This document shows, in pieces, positions 1-10,709 of a stretch of 64,000 bases of DNA. The stretch is from Bradyrhizobium sp. RP6 (lineage in GTDB: Bacteria; Pseudomonadota; Alphaproteobacteria; Rhizobiales; Xanthobacteraceae): contig NZ_RQIT01000001.1 of the NCBI RefSeq assembly GCF_003837805.1, positions 496,001 through 560,000 on the forward strand. The letters run 5' to 3'. The notes below the pieces were generated by a model. That model worked only from the letters and a program-made list of their open reading frames with translations. It searched no databases and was not told the DNA's origin. Made by a program: the position numbers and the translations under genes. The first letter of the stretch is position 1. Each line of letters starts with the position of its first letter.

Positions 1-10
1 GGGAGGAGCC

Positions 11-988
11 ATGCCGCTGACGATGTCGCTGACCACGCTGTTGGAGATCGAGCATCCGATTTTGCTGGCGCCGATGGATGTCGTCGCCGGCAGCCGTTTG
101 GTCGCGGCGGTGAGCCGCGCCGGCGGGTTCGGCATTCTTGGCGGCGGCTATGGCGAGCGGGTCTGGCTGGAGCAGGAGACGGCGAAGCTCGCCGAACTGC
201 GTGCGCCGTTCGGGATCGGCTTCATCACATGGAGCCTCGCCAAGCGGCCCGAGCTTCTCGACATCGCACTCGGCGCAAAGCCATCGGCGATCATGCTGTC
301 GTTCGGCGATCCCGCGCCGTTCGCGCCCAGGATCAAGTCCGCCGGCGCGCGCCTGATCTGCCAGGTTCAGGACGAAGCGATGGCGCAGCAGGCGCTCGAT
401 GCCGGCGCCGACATCCTGATCGCGCAAGGCACGGAGGCGGGCGGTCATGGCGCTTCGCGCACCACCGTCGATCTCGTACCTGCCATCGTCGATCTCGCCG
501 CTGGGCGCGTTCCCGTGGTGGCGGCCGGCGGCATCGCCGACGGGCGCGGGCTCGCCGCCATGATGATGCTGGGCGCAAGCGGTGTGCTGCTCGGCACGCG
601 CTTCTATGCGAGCCGGGAGGCGGATGGCGCGCAGGAGGCGAAGCGGCGCATCTGTGCGGCGAGCAGCGGCTCGACCGTGCGCGGCATCATCTTCGATCTC
701 TCCCGCAACAATGTCTGGCCGGCACCGTTCACGGGACGGTGTCTGGTCAACGACCATGCCAGGCGCTGGGTCGGGCGCGAGGTCGAGCTGATGCAGAATG
801 TCGCCGCAGTCGCGGCCGACTATGCCGCGGCAAAGGCCGCTGGCGATTTCGACGTCGCCGCGGTGATCGCCGGCGAGGCGGTCGGACTGATCCATGATAT
901 TCCACCGGCGGCCGAGATCGTCGAGCGAATTGCGGCCGAGGCGGAGCAGCTTCTTGCTGGGCGGAGAAACTCGGTGGTCGCGGCGTAG
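11..988 (+). CDS. Nitronate monooxygenase-family flavoprotein (copy 1)
   Basis: A 325-residue FMN-dependent TIM-barrel protein of the nitronate monooxygenase / 2-nitropropane dioxygenase family, whose members oxidise alkyl nitronates or act as NAD(P)H-flavin reductases. The family signatures are visible: PILLAPMD near residues 16-23, AQGTEAGGHG near 138-147 (the conserved His is the likely catalytic residue) and a phosphate-binding GGIADGRG near 173. A GGAGGAG site just upstream favours the ATG at 11; ATG 23 is a possible alternative. It lies head to tail with a second family member 48 bp downstream. The real substrate cannot be told from sequence, and enoyl-ACP reductase FabK is a related alternative. 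Confidence 0.85.
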   Translation: MPLTMSLTTLLEIEHPILLAPMDVVAGSRLVAAVSRAGGFGILGGGYGERVWLEQETAKLAELRAPFGIGFITWSLAKRPELLDIALGAKPSAIMLSFGDPAPFAPRIKSAGARLICQVQDEAMAQQALDAGADILIAQGTEAGGHGASRTTVDLVPAIVDLAAGRVPVVAAGGIADGRGLAAMMMLGASGVLLGTRFYASREADGAQEAKRRICAASSGSTVRGIIFDLSRNNVWPAPFTGRCLVNDHARRWVGREVELMQNVAAVAADYAAAKAAGDFDVAAVIAGEAVGLIHDIPPAAEIVERIAAEAEQLLAGRRNSVVAA

Positions 989-1036
989 AATTCTTTACCC
1001 TCCAGGGAGGGTAAGAAAGAACGAGAGAGAACAACC

Positions 1037-2540
<1,504 letters not shown>

Positions 2541-2544
2541 AATG

Positions 2545-2590
2545 GCGTTTTCGAGCGAAGCGGAAGCGGTTCGCGCGAAGACGACGCGTC
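2545..2590. repeat. Degenerate intergenic repeat downstream of gatC
   Basis: Starts GCGTTTTCGAGCGAAGCGG and ends GAAGACGACGCGTC, an imperfect inverted repeat of the kind common between rhizobial genes (GCGTTTTC... with GAAAACGC-like partner). Together with the palindrome at 2132-2180 it brackets gatC. A fragment with similar wording may sit near 22195-22245. Family assignment is from memory of such repeats. Confidence 0.4.
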
Positions 2591-2618
2591 AAATCAAAGA
2601 GTCTTAGGACGTGGTCCG

Positions 2619-2831
2619 ATGTGTCTGCTTTGCGACGATGAGAAGGCCTACCAGGCCTACATGAATTACCTCGACAAGATGGAGCGGCAGGGCAAGGCTG
2701 CCGACCCCAATGTCGCCGTCAATGCCGTGCTCGACGAGATCGAGGCCGCTGCGAAAGCCGCCGCCAAAAAAGACGATCCGGCCAACGACAAGACCCTGTC
2801 TCCGTTCTTCTGCAGCCCGATCAATAAATGA
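2619..2831 (+). CDS. Small CxxC protein encoded between gatC and gatA
   Basis: A 70-residue protein beginning [20 protein letters not shown] and ending FFCSPINK. It has a CxxC pair at residues 2-5 and one further Cys near the C-terminus, with an acidic/alanine helical middle. No function is recognised; the CxxC plus C-terminal Cys could bind a metal or form a disulfide. Its stop codon overlaps the gatA start (gatA ATG at 2828), so translation is probably coupled. Placement inside the gat cluster suggests a link to tRNA amidation or merely to its expression, which is inference only. Confidence 0.75.
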   Translation: MCLLCDDEKAYQAYMNYLDKMERQGKAADPNVAVNAVLDEIEAAAKAAAKKDDPANDKTLSPFFCSPINK

Positions 2832-4303
2832 CCGATTTGACATCGTTGACGCTCGCCGAGGCCCGCAAGGGTCTCGCCGACAAGACTTTCACGTCGCTCG
2901 AGCTGACCGACGCGCATCTGACCGCGATCGAGGCCGCGCGCGTGCTCAATGCCTTCGTGATGGAGACGCCCGACCAGGCGCGCGCAATGGCGCGCGAGGC
3001 GGACAGCAGGATCGCCAAGGGCGATGCCGGCCCGCTCGCCGGCATTCCGCTCGGCATCAAGGACCTGTTTGCGACGAGGGGCGTGCGCACCACGGCGTGC
3101 TCGAAGATTCTCGGCAATTTCGTGCCGACCTACGAGTCCACCGTCACCTCGCAGCTCTGGCGCGACGGCGCCGTGATGCTCGGCAAGCTCAACAACGACG
3201 AGTTCGCGATGGGCTCGTCGAACGAGACCTCCTGCTTCGGGCCCGTCGGCAATCCCTGGCGGCGCGACGGCAGCAACACCACACTGGTGCCGGGCGGCTC
3301 GTCCGGCGGCTCGGCCTCGGCCGTGGCGGCGCTGCTGTGCATGGGCGCGACCGCGACCGACACCGGCGGCTCGATCCGCCAGCCGGCGGCGTTCACCGCG
3401 ACCGTCGGCATCAAGCCGACCTATGGCCGCTGCTCGCGCTGGGGCATCGTTGCCTTTGCCTCCTCGCTCGACCAGGCCGGTCCGATCGCACGCAGCGTCC
3501 GCGATGCCGCGATGCTGCTGCGCTCGATGGCGGGGCATGACCCCAAGGACACGACTTCGGTCGACATTCCCGTGCCGGATTACGAGGCCGCGATCGGCAA
3601 GTCCGTGAAGGGCATGAAGATCGGCATCCCCAGGGAGTATCGGCTCGACGGCATGCCCGCCGAGATCGAGAAGCTGTGGCAAGCGGGCGCGGACTGGCTC
3701 AAGAGCGCCGGCGCCGAGCTCGTCGAGGTCTCGCTGCCGCACACCAAATATGCGCTGCCGGCCTATTACATCGTGGCGCCGGCGGAGGCTTCCTCCAATC
3801 TCGCGCGCTATGACGGCGTGCGCTACGGCCTGCGCGAGCCGGCTAAGAACATCATCGAGCTCTACGAGAACACCCGCGCCGAAGGCTTTGGCGCCGAGGT
3901 GAAGCGCCGCGTCATGATCGGCACCTATGTGCTCTCGGCGGGTTATTACGACGCCTATTATCTGCGTGCGCAAAAAGTGCGGACGCTGATCAAGAAGGAT
4001 TTCGAGGATTGCTTCGCGAAAGGCGTCGACGCGATCCTCACTCCCGCGACGCCGTCGGCGGCCTTCGGCATCGGCGAGAAGGGCGGTGCCGATCCGGTCG
4101 AGATGTATCTCAACGACATCTTCACGGTGACGGTAAACATGGCGGGCCTTCCGGGCATCGCCGTGCCCGCCGGCAAGGACGCGCAGGGCCTGCCGCTCGG
4201 CCTGCAATTGATCGGCCGCCCGTTCGACGAGGAGACGCTGTTCTCGCTCGGCGAGGTGATCGAGCAGGCCGCCGGCCGCTTCACGCCCGCGAGGTGGTGG
4301 TGA
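2828..4303 (+). CDS. gatA: Glutamyl/aspartyl-tRNA amidotransferase subunit A
   Basis: GatA, 491 residues, is the glutaminase subunit that releases ammonia from glutamine and channels it to GatB. It carries the amidase-signature triad: Lys78 in [10 protein letters not shown], cis-Ser about 158 in [10 protein letters not shown] and nucleophile Ser182 in [10 protein letters not shown]. Length is normal for the family. The start overlaps the stop of the preceding small CxxC gene by 4 bp and its own stop overlaps the next small gene, so the cluster is likely one tightly coupled operon. Confidence 0.97.
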   Translation: MTDLTSLTLAEARKGLADKTFTSLELTDAHLTAIEAARVLNAFVMETPDQARAMAREADSRIAKGDAGPLAGIPLGIKDLFATRGVRTTACSKILGNFVPTYESTVTSQLWRDGAVMLGKLNNDEFAMGSSNETSCFGPVGNPWRRDGSNTTLVPGGSSGGSASAVAALLCMGATATDTGGSIRQPAAFTATVGIKPTYGRCSRWGIVAFASSLDQAGPIARSVRDAAMLLRSMAGHDPKDTTSVDIPVPDYEAAIGKSVKGMKIGIPREYRLDGMPAEIEKLWQAGADWLKSAGAELVEVSLPHTKYALPAYYIVAPAEASSNLARYDGVRYGLREPAKNIIELYENTRAEGFGAEVKRRVMIGTYVLSAGYYDAYYLRAQKVRTLIKKDFEDCFAKGVDAILTPATPSAAFGIGEKGGADPVEMYLNDIFTVTVNMAGLPGIAVPAGKDAQGLPLGLQLIGRPFDEETLFSLGEVIEQAAGRFTPARWW

Positions 4304-4596
4304 ATGTCGCGGCCTTCATCGCGAGCCTCGACGGCGCGGCGCCGGCGCCGGACCTGACCGCGCCGCTCGCCGGCCTCTGGTGGGCGGCGAAGGGGGATTG
4401 GGACCGCGCCCACAAGATCGTTCAGGACGAGAGCAGCCGTGATGCGGCTTGGGTGCATGCCTATCTGCACCGCGTCGAAGGCGATCTCGGCAATGCGGGC
4501 TACTGGTATCGCCAGGCCGGCCAGCCGGCGGCAAAGGATTCACTACAGGCGGAGTGGGAGCGGATCGCTGCCACGCTGCTCGGGAGCAGGACATGA
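4300..4596 (+). CDS. Small hypothetical protein between gatA and gatB
   Basis: A 98-residue protein starting at a GTG that overlaps the last codons of gatA (GTG at 4297 is also possible) and ending in an ATGA overlap with gatB. The sequence has a Trp-rich middle ([13 protein letters not shown]) and a helical [24 protein letters not shown] segment resembling a tetratricopeptide-like pair of helices. I do not recognise a named family. Overlaps on both sides argue that it is a translated gene. Role unknown; a partner or regulator of GatCAB is one possibility. Confidence 0.7.
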   Translation: MNVAAFIASLDGAAPAPDLTAPLAGLWWAAKGDWDRAHKIVQDESSRDAAWVHAYLHRVEGDLGNAGYWYRQAGQPAAKDSLQAEWERIAATLLGSRT

Positions 4597-6071
4597 GCAC
4601 GGCCACGCACAAGCTTCTCAAGGGCGCAACCGGTGACTGGGAGATGGTCATCGGCATGGAGATCCATGCCCAGGTGACCTCGAACTCGAAGCTGTTCTCG
4701 GGCGCCTCGACGGCATTCGGCGGCGAGCCGAACACGCACGTGTCGCTGGTCGATGCGGCGATGCCGGGCATGCTGCCCGTCATCAACGAGGAGTGCGTCA
4801 GGCAGGCTGTCCGAACCGGGCTCGGTCTGAACGCCAGAATCAATCTGCGTTCGGTGTTCGACCGGAAAAACTATTTCTACCCGGACTCGCCGCAGGGCTA
4901 CCAGATCAGCCAGTACAAATCGCCGGTCGTCGGCGAAGGCGAGGTGCTGGTCGAGCTCGACGGCGGCCGCAGCGTCACCGTCGGCATCGAGCGGCTGCAT
5001 CTGGAGCAGGACGCCGGCAAGTTGCTGCACGACCGGTCGCCGACCATGTCCAATGTCGATCTCAACCGCTGCGGCGTGGCGCTGATGGAAATCGTGTCAA
5101 AGCCGGACATCCGCGACGCCGAGCAGGCCAAGGCCTATGTGGCCAAGCTGCGCTCGATCCTGCGCTATCTCGGCACCTGCGACGGTGACATGGAGAAGGG
5201 ATCCTTGCGCGCAGACGTCAACGTCTCGGTGCGCAAGCCCGGCGGGCCGCTCGGCACCCGCTGCGAGATCAAGAACATGAACTCCATCAATTTCATCGGC
5301 CAAGCGATCGAGTACGAGGCGCGGCGGCAGATCGAGATCCTCGAGGACGGCGGCCAGATCGACCAGGAAACGCGGCTCTATGACCCCAACAAGGGCGAGA
5401 CGCGTTCGATGCGGTCCAAGGAAGAGGCGCACGACTATCGCTACTTCCCCGATCCGGACCTGCTGCCGCTGGAGTTCGGCCAGGAGTTCGTCGACGCGCT
5501 GAAGGCGGAGCTGCCGGAGTTGCCGGACCAGAAGAAGACGCGCTTCGTCGCCGATTTCGGCCTGTCGGCTTACGACTCGAGCGTGCTGGTCGCCGAGCGA
5601 GAGAGCGCGGTGTTCTACGAGACGGTGCTCGACAAGCTTGCCAACCGCGCCCGCGACGGCAAGATGGCGGCGAACTGGGTGATCAACGAGCTGTTCGGTC
5701 GCCTCAACAAGGAAGGCCGGGATATCACGGGCTCTCCGATCAATGCGGAGCAGCTGGCAGCGATCGTCGACCTGATCGGCGAGGGCACGATCTCCGGCAA
5801 GATCGCCAAGGATCTGTTCGAGATCGTCTGGCAGGAAGGCGGCGATCCCCGCGCGCTGGTCGAAAGCCGCGGCATGAAGCAGGTGACGGATCTTTCGGCG
5901 ATCGAAAAGGTTGTCGACGACATCATCGCGGCCAATCCCGACAAGGCCGCGCAGGTGAAGGACAAGCCGCAGTCGCTCGGCTGGTTCGTCGGCCAGGTGA
6001 TGAAGGCGTCCGGCGGCAAGGCCAACCCGCAGAGCGTCAACGACCTGCTCAAGTCCAAGCTCGGCCTCTAG
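4593..6071 (+). CDS. gatB: Glutamyl/aspartyl-tRNA amidotransferase subunit B
   Basis: GatB, 492 residues, binds mischarged Glu-tRNA(Gln)/Asp-tRNA(Asn), activates the acyl carboxylate with ATP and completes amidation with ammonia from GatA. Recognisable blocks are [39 protein letters not shown] and [13 protein letters not shown], followed by a helical C-terminal YqeY-like tRNA-binding tail. ATG 4593 overlaps the TGA of the small upstream gene and gives normal length. An in-frame upstream start at 4449 would invade that gene. Confidence 0.97.
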   Translation: MSTATHKLLKGATGDWEMVIGMEIHAQVTSNSKLFSGASTAFGGEPNTHVSLVDAAMPGMLPVINEECVRQAVRTGLGLNARINLRSVFDRKNYFYPDSPQGYQISQYKSPVVGEGEVLVELDGGRSVTVGIERLHLEQDAGKLLHDRSPTMSNVDLNRCGVALMEIVSKPDIRDAEQAKAYVAKLRSILRYLGTCDGDMEKGSLRADVNVSVRKPGGPLGTRCEIKNMNSINFIGQAIEYEARRQIEILEDGGQIDQETRLYDPNKGETRSMRSKEEAHDYRYFPDPDLLPLEFGQEFVDALKAELPELPDQKKTRFVADFGLSAYDSSVLVAERESAVFYETVLDKLANRARDGKMAANWVINELFGRLNKEGRDITGSPINAEQLAAIVDLIGEGTISGKIAKDLFEIVWQEGGDPRALVESRGMKQVTDLSAIEKVVDDIIAANPDKAAQVKDKPQSLGWFVGQVMKASGGKANPQSVNDLLKSKLGL

Positions 6072-6086
6072 CCTCGCGCGTTCGAA

Positions 6087-6115
6087 CGAGGTGGCGGACA
6101 TGCTTCGCCGCCTCG
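6087..6115 (+). terminator. Hairpin downstream of gatB
   Basis: CGAGGTGGCG (6087-6096) can pair with CGCCGCCTCG (6106-6115) with one G-U wobble, 16 bp after the gatB stop. The following bases are CTTTCGGTTG, so any U-tract is weak. A probable operon end, but only moderately convincing. Confidence 0.45.
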
Positions 6116-6638
6116 CTTTCGGTTGTCGCTGCGACGCTCGCGCGCATCCTCGGCAGCAAACTTCATCCTGATCGACAGTGCCGCGGCCACCGAATCGCCG
6201 TCACGCGATTCGCGCAAAACGGCGACTTGCGCGCGCTCCGACGAGCGTTCGCGACGTTAACGAAGAAAATTTTTTCGTTGCCAAAAGTCGCGACTCAGAG
6301 TCCGCGAAGCGCCTCTGCGAGGTGATCGGAGGAATGGTGCTGCACATCGTCGCCTCGATCGCGCGCGATGCGCGCGTGCAGGAAAATACTTGCTGCATAG
6401 TGTTTTTCTGCAATCGCATCAGTCGCGAACGTCGGCGCTACGCGTGTTCTCCGCGATCGCAGGTGCACCTCGTGCGGTGCGTTTGCGTCGCGCTCGCCAA
6501 GCGCAGGCGCGTTGCGCCGTCAACACTTCTTTAAGCGAGACGCTGTTTTTTTCTTCGTGTTGGTGTATTCGGGATGAAGTGCATTCGATCCCCGAGTGCA
6601 CGCAGCGATTAAAGCCATCTCACACATCGGAGGGCAAC
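6116..6638. other. Long leader/intergenic region before the Lys/Ala peptide
   Basis: About 520 bp with no gene I can support. It is rich in GCG/CGC trinucleotides, with AT-rich islands near 6262-6290 (AAAATTTTTT) and 6545-6555 (a T-run). It most likely holds the promoter and a long 5' leader for the small gene at 6639, or an unannotated small RNA. Open frames here have no RBS or protein-like composition. Confidence 0.4.
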
Positions 6639-6737
6639 ATGGCCAAGAAAGCGAAGAAGGCGAAGGCGAAGAAGGCGAAGAGCGCAGTGAAGAAGACTGC
6701 GAAGAAGACCCGCAAGGTCGCGAAGAAGAAGAAGTAA
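6639..6737 (+). CDS. 32-residue Lys/Ala-rich histone-H1-like peptide
   Basis: A 32-residue peptide of almost only Lys, Ala and a few Val/Thr/Arg (MAKKAKKAKAKKAKSAVKKT at the start). A strong GGAGG site (about 6629-6633) precedes the ATG. Composition matches the C-terminal tail of histone H1 and bacterial H1-like proteins, so nucleic-acid binding is the natural guess. It is far shorter than Hc1/AlgP-type proteins. Its translation in frame with a good RBS supports a true gene. A hairpin follows 16 bp after the stop. Confidence 0.65.
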   Translation: MAKKAKKAKAKKAKSAVKKTAKKTRKVAKKKK

Positions 6738-6753
6738 CTTCGCTTCTGAAGTT

Positions 6754-6773
6754 GCCGGCTCCAGATAGCCGGC
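6754..6773 (+). terminator. Hairpin after the Lys/Ala peptide gene
   Basis: GCCGGCT (6754-6760) and AGCCGGC (6767-6773) form a perfect 7-bp stem with a 6-nt loop. There is no U-tract, so this is a weak terminator or an RNA-stabilising hairpin. Confidence 0.4.
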
Positions 6774-7343
6774 ACGTCATCAGCGCCCCCTAGAGGGTTC
6801 TGGTCGACGATAGAGGGTGTCGGCGAGACATCAGGTCAACGGTCGGACCGTTTTCTTCGCGGTCCGGCAGAAGAAACGAGTTTTCTTCGTTCGGTGCGGT
6901 TCTCCGGAAAGGGCTCCGCAATTTCACGAGAGGCCTTCGGGCCGAAGTGGAATCTGGTCCTGACGTGTTCGCCGACGCCCTCGTTCTCATGAGGCCGGGG
7001 TATTGCCGGCATTCCTTTCCCCCGACATTGCTGATCTGACCGCGACGCGGCCGCGCTGCCTTGGTGTAGGCGAGGGTTGTGCGCATGTCGTCGGGTGCCT
7101 GCCGCAGCCGCGGGGCGTTCCACGCGCGTGGTGTCATCGCCCGGCCTCGACCTGACGATCCGGTGCGCCGCAGCTTCTCGGCGGATAACTGCTGCCTCCG
7201 GGATAGGGGCCGTCCGCCTGCCGCCTTCGCGGAAGCTTCGGCGGTCCGAGACCGCATGCCCCCGGCGAGGCCTTGGCGTAGCCGGGTCGCAGGTGACGAC
7301 GGCGGGTGGGGCGGCACGTGAGACGCGCCACCGCGCGCGATGG
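6774..7343. other. Non-coding or degenerate region
   Basis: About 570 bp without a supportable gene. The stretch 7210-7320 has the wording of a mobile palindromic repeat (GCCTTCGCGGAAGCTTCGGC ... GGCGAGGCCTTGGCGTAGCC). Frames on both strands are open but Arg/Pro/Ser-rich, as expected for out-of-frame high-GC DNA. It may be eroded remnant sequence. Confidence 0.35.
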
Positions 7344-7502
7344 TTATCGATGTCCCAATATCTCAGGGTAAACCGAATCTGAGGAATTGCAGAAGTGTCT
7401 GCAAATCAGGGACTTTTTGAATTTCCCGTACACGCCTCGCGCGCTCGCGTTTACGTCTGCTTCATCGCGATACTTAAACTGCCATTCAAATTTGCCCGCC
7501 AT
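7344..7502 (-). CDS. Possible small hypothetical protein
   Basis: A 52-residue frame on the minus strand starting MAGKFEWQFKYRDEADVNAS, with a TTGGAGG ribosome-binding site at good spacing upstream of the ATG. The N-terminus MAGKFE resembles the start of DUF1508/YegP-like small proteins, but the rest does not continue that match, so it may be a frame-shifted remnant. Three Cys/His residues cluster in CRHFCN. Low confidence. Confidence 0.3.
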   Translation of the reverse strand: MAGKFEWQFKYRDEADVNASARGVYGKFKKSLICRHFCNSSDSVYPEILGHR

Positions 7503-7624
7503 CATCGCCTCCAACAAGCCGGCAAACGGCATGGGCAAGAAGACTCGGGGAAGAGTTGAGCAGTTGTTTGGACGGGAGCCGCGCTCGGTGGAGCGAGACG
7601 GCACAAGAATAAAGGGGATGCGTG

Positions 7625-7891
7625 ATGTTTCAGGGTACCTTCGATCTAGAGACGGCGACGCCGATCGACGCAAGCGCGCTGTCGGACGTGCTGTTCGAGC
7701 GCGGGATCTATTGGGCGAGCGGCCGCTCCGGGATCGTCGATCTCGTCGCCGCGCACAAATGGTTCAACCTCGCGGCGTTGAAGGGCCGCAAGGACGCGGT
7801 GGCACTGCGCCAGGAAGTCGCCGGACAGATGTCGGATGCCGAGATCTCCGCCGCCCAGCGCGAGGCGAGGGCCTGGGTCTCCTCGCACTGA
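7625..7891 (+). CDS. Small Sel1-like repeat protein
   Basis: An 88-residue protein (a GTG one codon earlier, at 7622, is also possible). The centre contains FERGIYWASGRSGIVDLVAAHKWFNLAALKG, which fits a Sel1-like repeat (YxxG..V..D...A..WF..AA..G), the helical repeat used in protein-protein contacts. The C-terminal helix ends AQREARAWVSSH. An AGGGGATG stretch precedes the start. It is only large enough for about one and a half repeats. Function unknown. Confidence 0.7.
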   Translation: MFQGTFDLETATPIDASALSDVLFERGIYWASGRSGIVDLVAAHKWFNLAALKGRKDAVALRQEVAGQMSDAEISAAQREARAWVSSH

Positions 7892-7982
7892 GATGAGAAC
7901 CGCCTCCGATCCGTGTTTGCACGGATAGGCCGGTTGCGCTGGAGCAAATGTCTCCGCCGGGCCGCGGATAAAATCCGACGGC

Positions 7983-8192
7983 ATGGGCGATCAAGTCACG
8001 AATGGACGATGGCTTCCGATTCAGATCGCTCCTGACGAGTGCGACCTGGAACTCGGATGTCTTCACAAGATGGGAATTCGGCCCTGGTCCTTTCCGTGCC
8101 GGCGCAAGGGCGGCGTCTGGTTCAATGTCTGGGCCGGCGAGGCTGTGCTGATATCGCCCTCGCATTGGCGAATATGGCGGTCCGGTATCTAG
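7983..8192 (+). CDS. Small hypothetical protein (DUF551-like pattern)
   Basis: A 69-residue protein with the pattern WLPIQIAPDECDLELG near the N-terminus and VWFNVWAGEAVLISPSHWRIW at the C-terminus. This W.PI..AP......THW layout resembles the small DUF551-type proteins common in rhizobia and phages. No function is known. It follows the Sel1-like gene on the same strand after 91 bp and precedes the convergent tRNA-Ser. Confidence 0.55.
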   Translation: MGDQVTNGRWLPIQIAPDECDLELGCLHKMGIRPWSFPCRRKGGVWFNVWAGEAVLISPSHWRIWRSGI

Positions 8193-8331
8193 GTGCGCGC
8201 ACACATATATAAGGAGCACGCGAATCGGGCTGAGCTCGCTGTGCTCATCCTGGCGCCAGGCTCTTGTGCCGGCTTCGCGATCGCTTTCAGCTGAAAGAAC
8301 GCAGAGACCTTGATTGATTCTTGCTGCTGGG

Positions 8332-8424
8332 TGGCGGAGAGGGAGGGATTCGAACCCTCGATACAGCTTGAGACCGTATGACGCTTTAGCAAAGCGTTGC
8401 CTTCAGCCACTCGGCCACCTCTCC
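8332..8424 (-). tRNA. tRNA-Ser (anticodon GCU)
   Basis: On the minus strand the 93-nt sequence starts GGAGAGGTGGCCGAGTGGCT, carries an anticodon stem ACGCT/AGCGT around loop TTGCTAA (anticodon GCT), a long class II variable arm, a GGTTCGAATCC T-arm and an encoded CCA at 8334-8332. The acceptor stem GGAGAGG pairs with CCTCTCC. It decodes AGC/AGU. The long variable arm confirms serine identity. Confidence 0.95.
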
Positions 8425-8433
8425 GGTGCGAGC

Positions 8434-8463
8434 CTTATGCCTCTAATTGCTTGGGCCGGTCAA
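8434..8463 (-). promoter_or_regulatory. Probable sigma-70 promoter of tRNA-Ser
   Basis: Reading leftward, TTGACC (8463-8458) and CATAAG (8439-8434) are separated by 18 bp. The -10 element ends 9 bp before the mature tRNA 5' end at 8424. Spacing and position fit a housekeeping promoter. Confidence 0.5.
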
Positions 8464-9108
8464 TTTGGAAGCGGGTGTTTTCGCTCGAATATTCCCAGCG
8501 ATTTTCGAGGCCAGGCGGGCCTGGTTCTCGGGGCGAGAGTGTGGCGTCGGGAGAACGGACGCGCGGCTGGAACAAAATCCCGCCTCTATAAAGAGTGTTT
8601 GCCGGCTACATCAGGCGTAGCAGTGGACCTGCCCGCATCAAATTGGCGGCTGCGGAGGCGGTTGATGCCCCTCATTGAGTCTCCCTTCTGATTCCACGAT
8701 TCGAACTCGTCGAAAGCCCTTCCCATCCGACGTCTCGGCTGTGCGCCTCATGTGGGGAACTTTGATGGCGAATGGAACCGTCGAAAAAACGCTAATGTAA
8801 ACAATGCGTTGCGAGGGCGGTTTGATCACATCTGCGTGTTATTTGTGCAACACCCGTTGGAAAACACGCTTCATCGGCCCGTTTCGGAGCGTTCTCTTGT
8901 TGTGTGTGCAAAGGCGTTCGGTAATTGTGGCTGAGCGACGGAGGGGGGCATCCCGAGGTCGTCCCGTTTAGGTCTTTCGCTTAAGTCCCTCGCGTTCATG
9001 CGGGTGTGTCCGAAGGCGCGAAGGGACTCGAAGCGGTGATTTAGAGGGGGTTTGGGAATTGGCCGTCCGGTCAGTGACCTTCCCTGAAGAGCAACTTGGA
9101 GGTTTAAC
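8464..9108. other. Gene-free region upstream of the porin
   Basis: About 640 bp between tRNA-Ser and the porin with no protein-like frame I can support. Lower G+C near 8780-8900 suggests regulatory DNA, most likely the porin promoter and leader. The porin has a strong TTGGAGG site just before its ATG. I cannot assign a promoter reliably. Confidence 0.4.
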
Positions 9109-10653
9109 ATGAAGTTGGTTAAGAGCCTTTTGCTCGGCTCAGCGGCGGGTCTGATCGCCGTGGGCGGAGCGCAGGCAGCCGATCTCCCCGTGAAGGCCAA
9201 GGCGGTCGAGTACGTGAAGATCTGCTCCCTGTATGGTGCTGGATTCTACTATATCCCGGGCACCGACACCTGCATCAAGCTGGGCGGTTATCTGCGCGCT
9301 GAAGTCGGTCTGAACACGAACAGCATCTACGGCATTCAGAACGGCGCACCCGCCGGCGCTCACAATCGCCTGAGCAACTACTACACGATGCGCGCTCGTG
9401 AAGATCTCAACATCGACACGCGCACCGCAACCGAATACGGCGTCGTCCGCACGTTCTTCGATGCGACGTTCTCCTGGACCACCGCTGGCTACGTCGGCAC
9501 CGGCTCGCCCACGGGCGCGACCGCCGCTACCTTCACGACGGCTGGTAACACGGTCATCAATCCGACCGATGGCGGCACCTCGGGCGGTTCGCTCGGCGTG
9601 TACTATGCCTTCATCCAGTTCGCCGGCTTCACCATGGGTAAGGCCGTGTCGCAGTTCGACGCGCCCTGGACCAACTATCCCGGCAACAACATCGACAGCC
9701 TCGTCGGCGGCAGCGGCACGGTCACTGGTGTCAACCAGTTCACCTACACCGCTGATTTCGGTCAGGGCATCACGGCGTCGTTCTCGGCGGAAGATGCGAC
9801 GGCCTATTATCAGGCAGGCAATCTGAACCTGACGGGCGCCACGGTTGCTGGTATCGCTGGCGGTTCGTATGGCTCCAACGCCATCGGTGGCTCGCGTTCG
9901 CCGAACCTCGTTGCTATGGTCCGTGTCGACCAGGCTTGGGGTCTGTTCCAGGCGTCGGTTGCCGCGCATGACAACCACGTCGCCTATTACGGCGCGACCG
10001 AGACCACTGGCCACCCCGACGACAAGTGGGGTTGGGCGGTTCAGCTCGCTCTGTCGATCAAGAACATCCCGACCGGCGCGGGTGACACGATCAACATCCA
10101 GGGCGTCTACACCGATGGTGCGACCCGCTACAACTTCCAGAACCTGGCCGGTAGCTCGTATTCGATGTACGGCGGCACGGGCGTCCTCGGCGCTTACCAG
10201 AGCATCGGTTTCGCCAATGCTCCGGACACGGTGTTCGTGACCGGCGGCGCGCAGGAGAGCGTCAAGACCTGGGGCTTCCGTGGTGCTTACACCCACAACT
10301 GGGATCCCTACTGGAACACGGCGATCTACGGTGCCTATGCATCGGCCCAGTTCGGCTCGCTGGCTAAGAACGCCATCTGTGGCGGCGGCGGTTTCGTCGG
10401 TGTGATGGCGGTGGCCGGTGTCACCAGCTGTAACCCCGACTTCAACATCGGCCAGGTGGGTGTGATCACCCGCTGGACTCCTGTGAAGAATCTGACCTTC
10501 TCGGCAGATTTCAACTGGACCCGTCTGGATCAGAAGTATGCCGGCACGGCCCTCATCACTCCGGCTGCTACCGTTGCCAAGCCGACCGCGGTGTATGAGC
10601 TCAAGGATCAGGACTCGTTCACCCTGCTCCTCCGCGCTCAGCGCAACTGGTAA
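9109..10653 (+). CDS. Outer-membrane porin (rhizobial Omp2b-like)
   Basis: A 514-residue general-diffusion porin of the alphaproteobacterial porin_2 family. The signal peptide covers residues 1-23 and ends AQA before ADLPVKA. The family block KICSLYGAGFYYIPGTDTCI is at about 36-55, followed by KLGGYLRAEVG. The remainder is rich in Gly, aromatic and alternating strands typical of a 16-stranded barrel, ending in an aromatic residue (W514) as expected for outer-membrane assembly. Codon use is more biased (C-ending, GGT) than its neighbours, consistent with high expression. A strong RBS precedes it and an intrinsic terminator follows. Confidence 0.93.
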   Translation: MKLVKSLLLGSAAGLIAVGGAQAADLPVKAKAVEYVKICSLYGAGFYYIPGTDTCIKLGGYLRAEVGLNTNSIYGIQNGAPAGAHNRLSNYYTMRAREDLNIDTRTATEYGVVRTFFDATFSWTTAGYVGTGSPTGATAATFTTAGNTVINPTDGGTSGGSLGVYYAFIQFAGFTMGKAVSQFDAPWTNYPGNNIDSLVGGSGTVTGVNQFTYTADFGQGITASFSAEDATAYYQAGNLNLTGATVAGIAGGSYGSNAIGGSRSPNLVAMVRVDQAWGLFQASVAAHDNHVAYYGATETTGHPDDKWGWAVQLALSIKNIPTGAGDTINIQGVYTDGATRYNFQNLAGSSYSMYGGTGVLGAYQSIGFANAPDTVFVTGGAQESVKTWGFRGAYTHNWDPYWNTAIYGAYASAQFGSLAKNAICGGGGFVGVMAVAGVTSCNPDFNIGQVGVITRWTPVKNLTFSADFNWTRLDQKYAGTALITPAATVAKPTAVYELKDQDSFTLLLRAQRNW

Positions 10654-10679
10654 GTTCGGTCTAACGACCTGACAGAGAA

Positions 10680-10709
10680 CCCCGGCGGGCAACCGCCGGG
10701 GTTTTTCTT
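10680..10709 (+). terminator. Intrinsic terminator of the porin gene
   Basis: CCCCGGCGG (10680-10688), loop GCAA, CCGCCGGGG (10693-10701), then TTTTTCTT. A textbook Rho-independent terminator 26 bp after the stop. Confidence 0.9.

Noticed and set aside
7210..8424. tRNA-Ser as an integration site for a genomic island in the gene-poor stretch
   Set aside because: No integrase gene and no duplicated tRNA 3' end were found in 6738-8331.
8752..8934. Open frame of 60 codons in the porin upstream region
   Set aside because: No RBS, no recognisable protein pattern and low conservation potential; the region looks regulatory.
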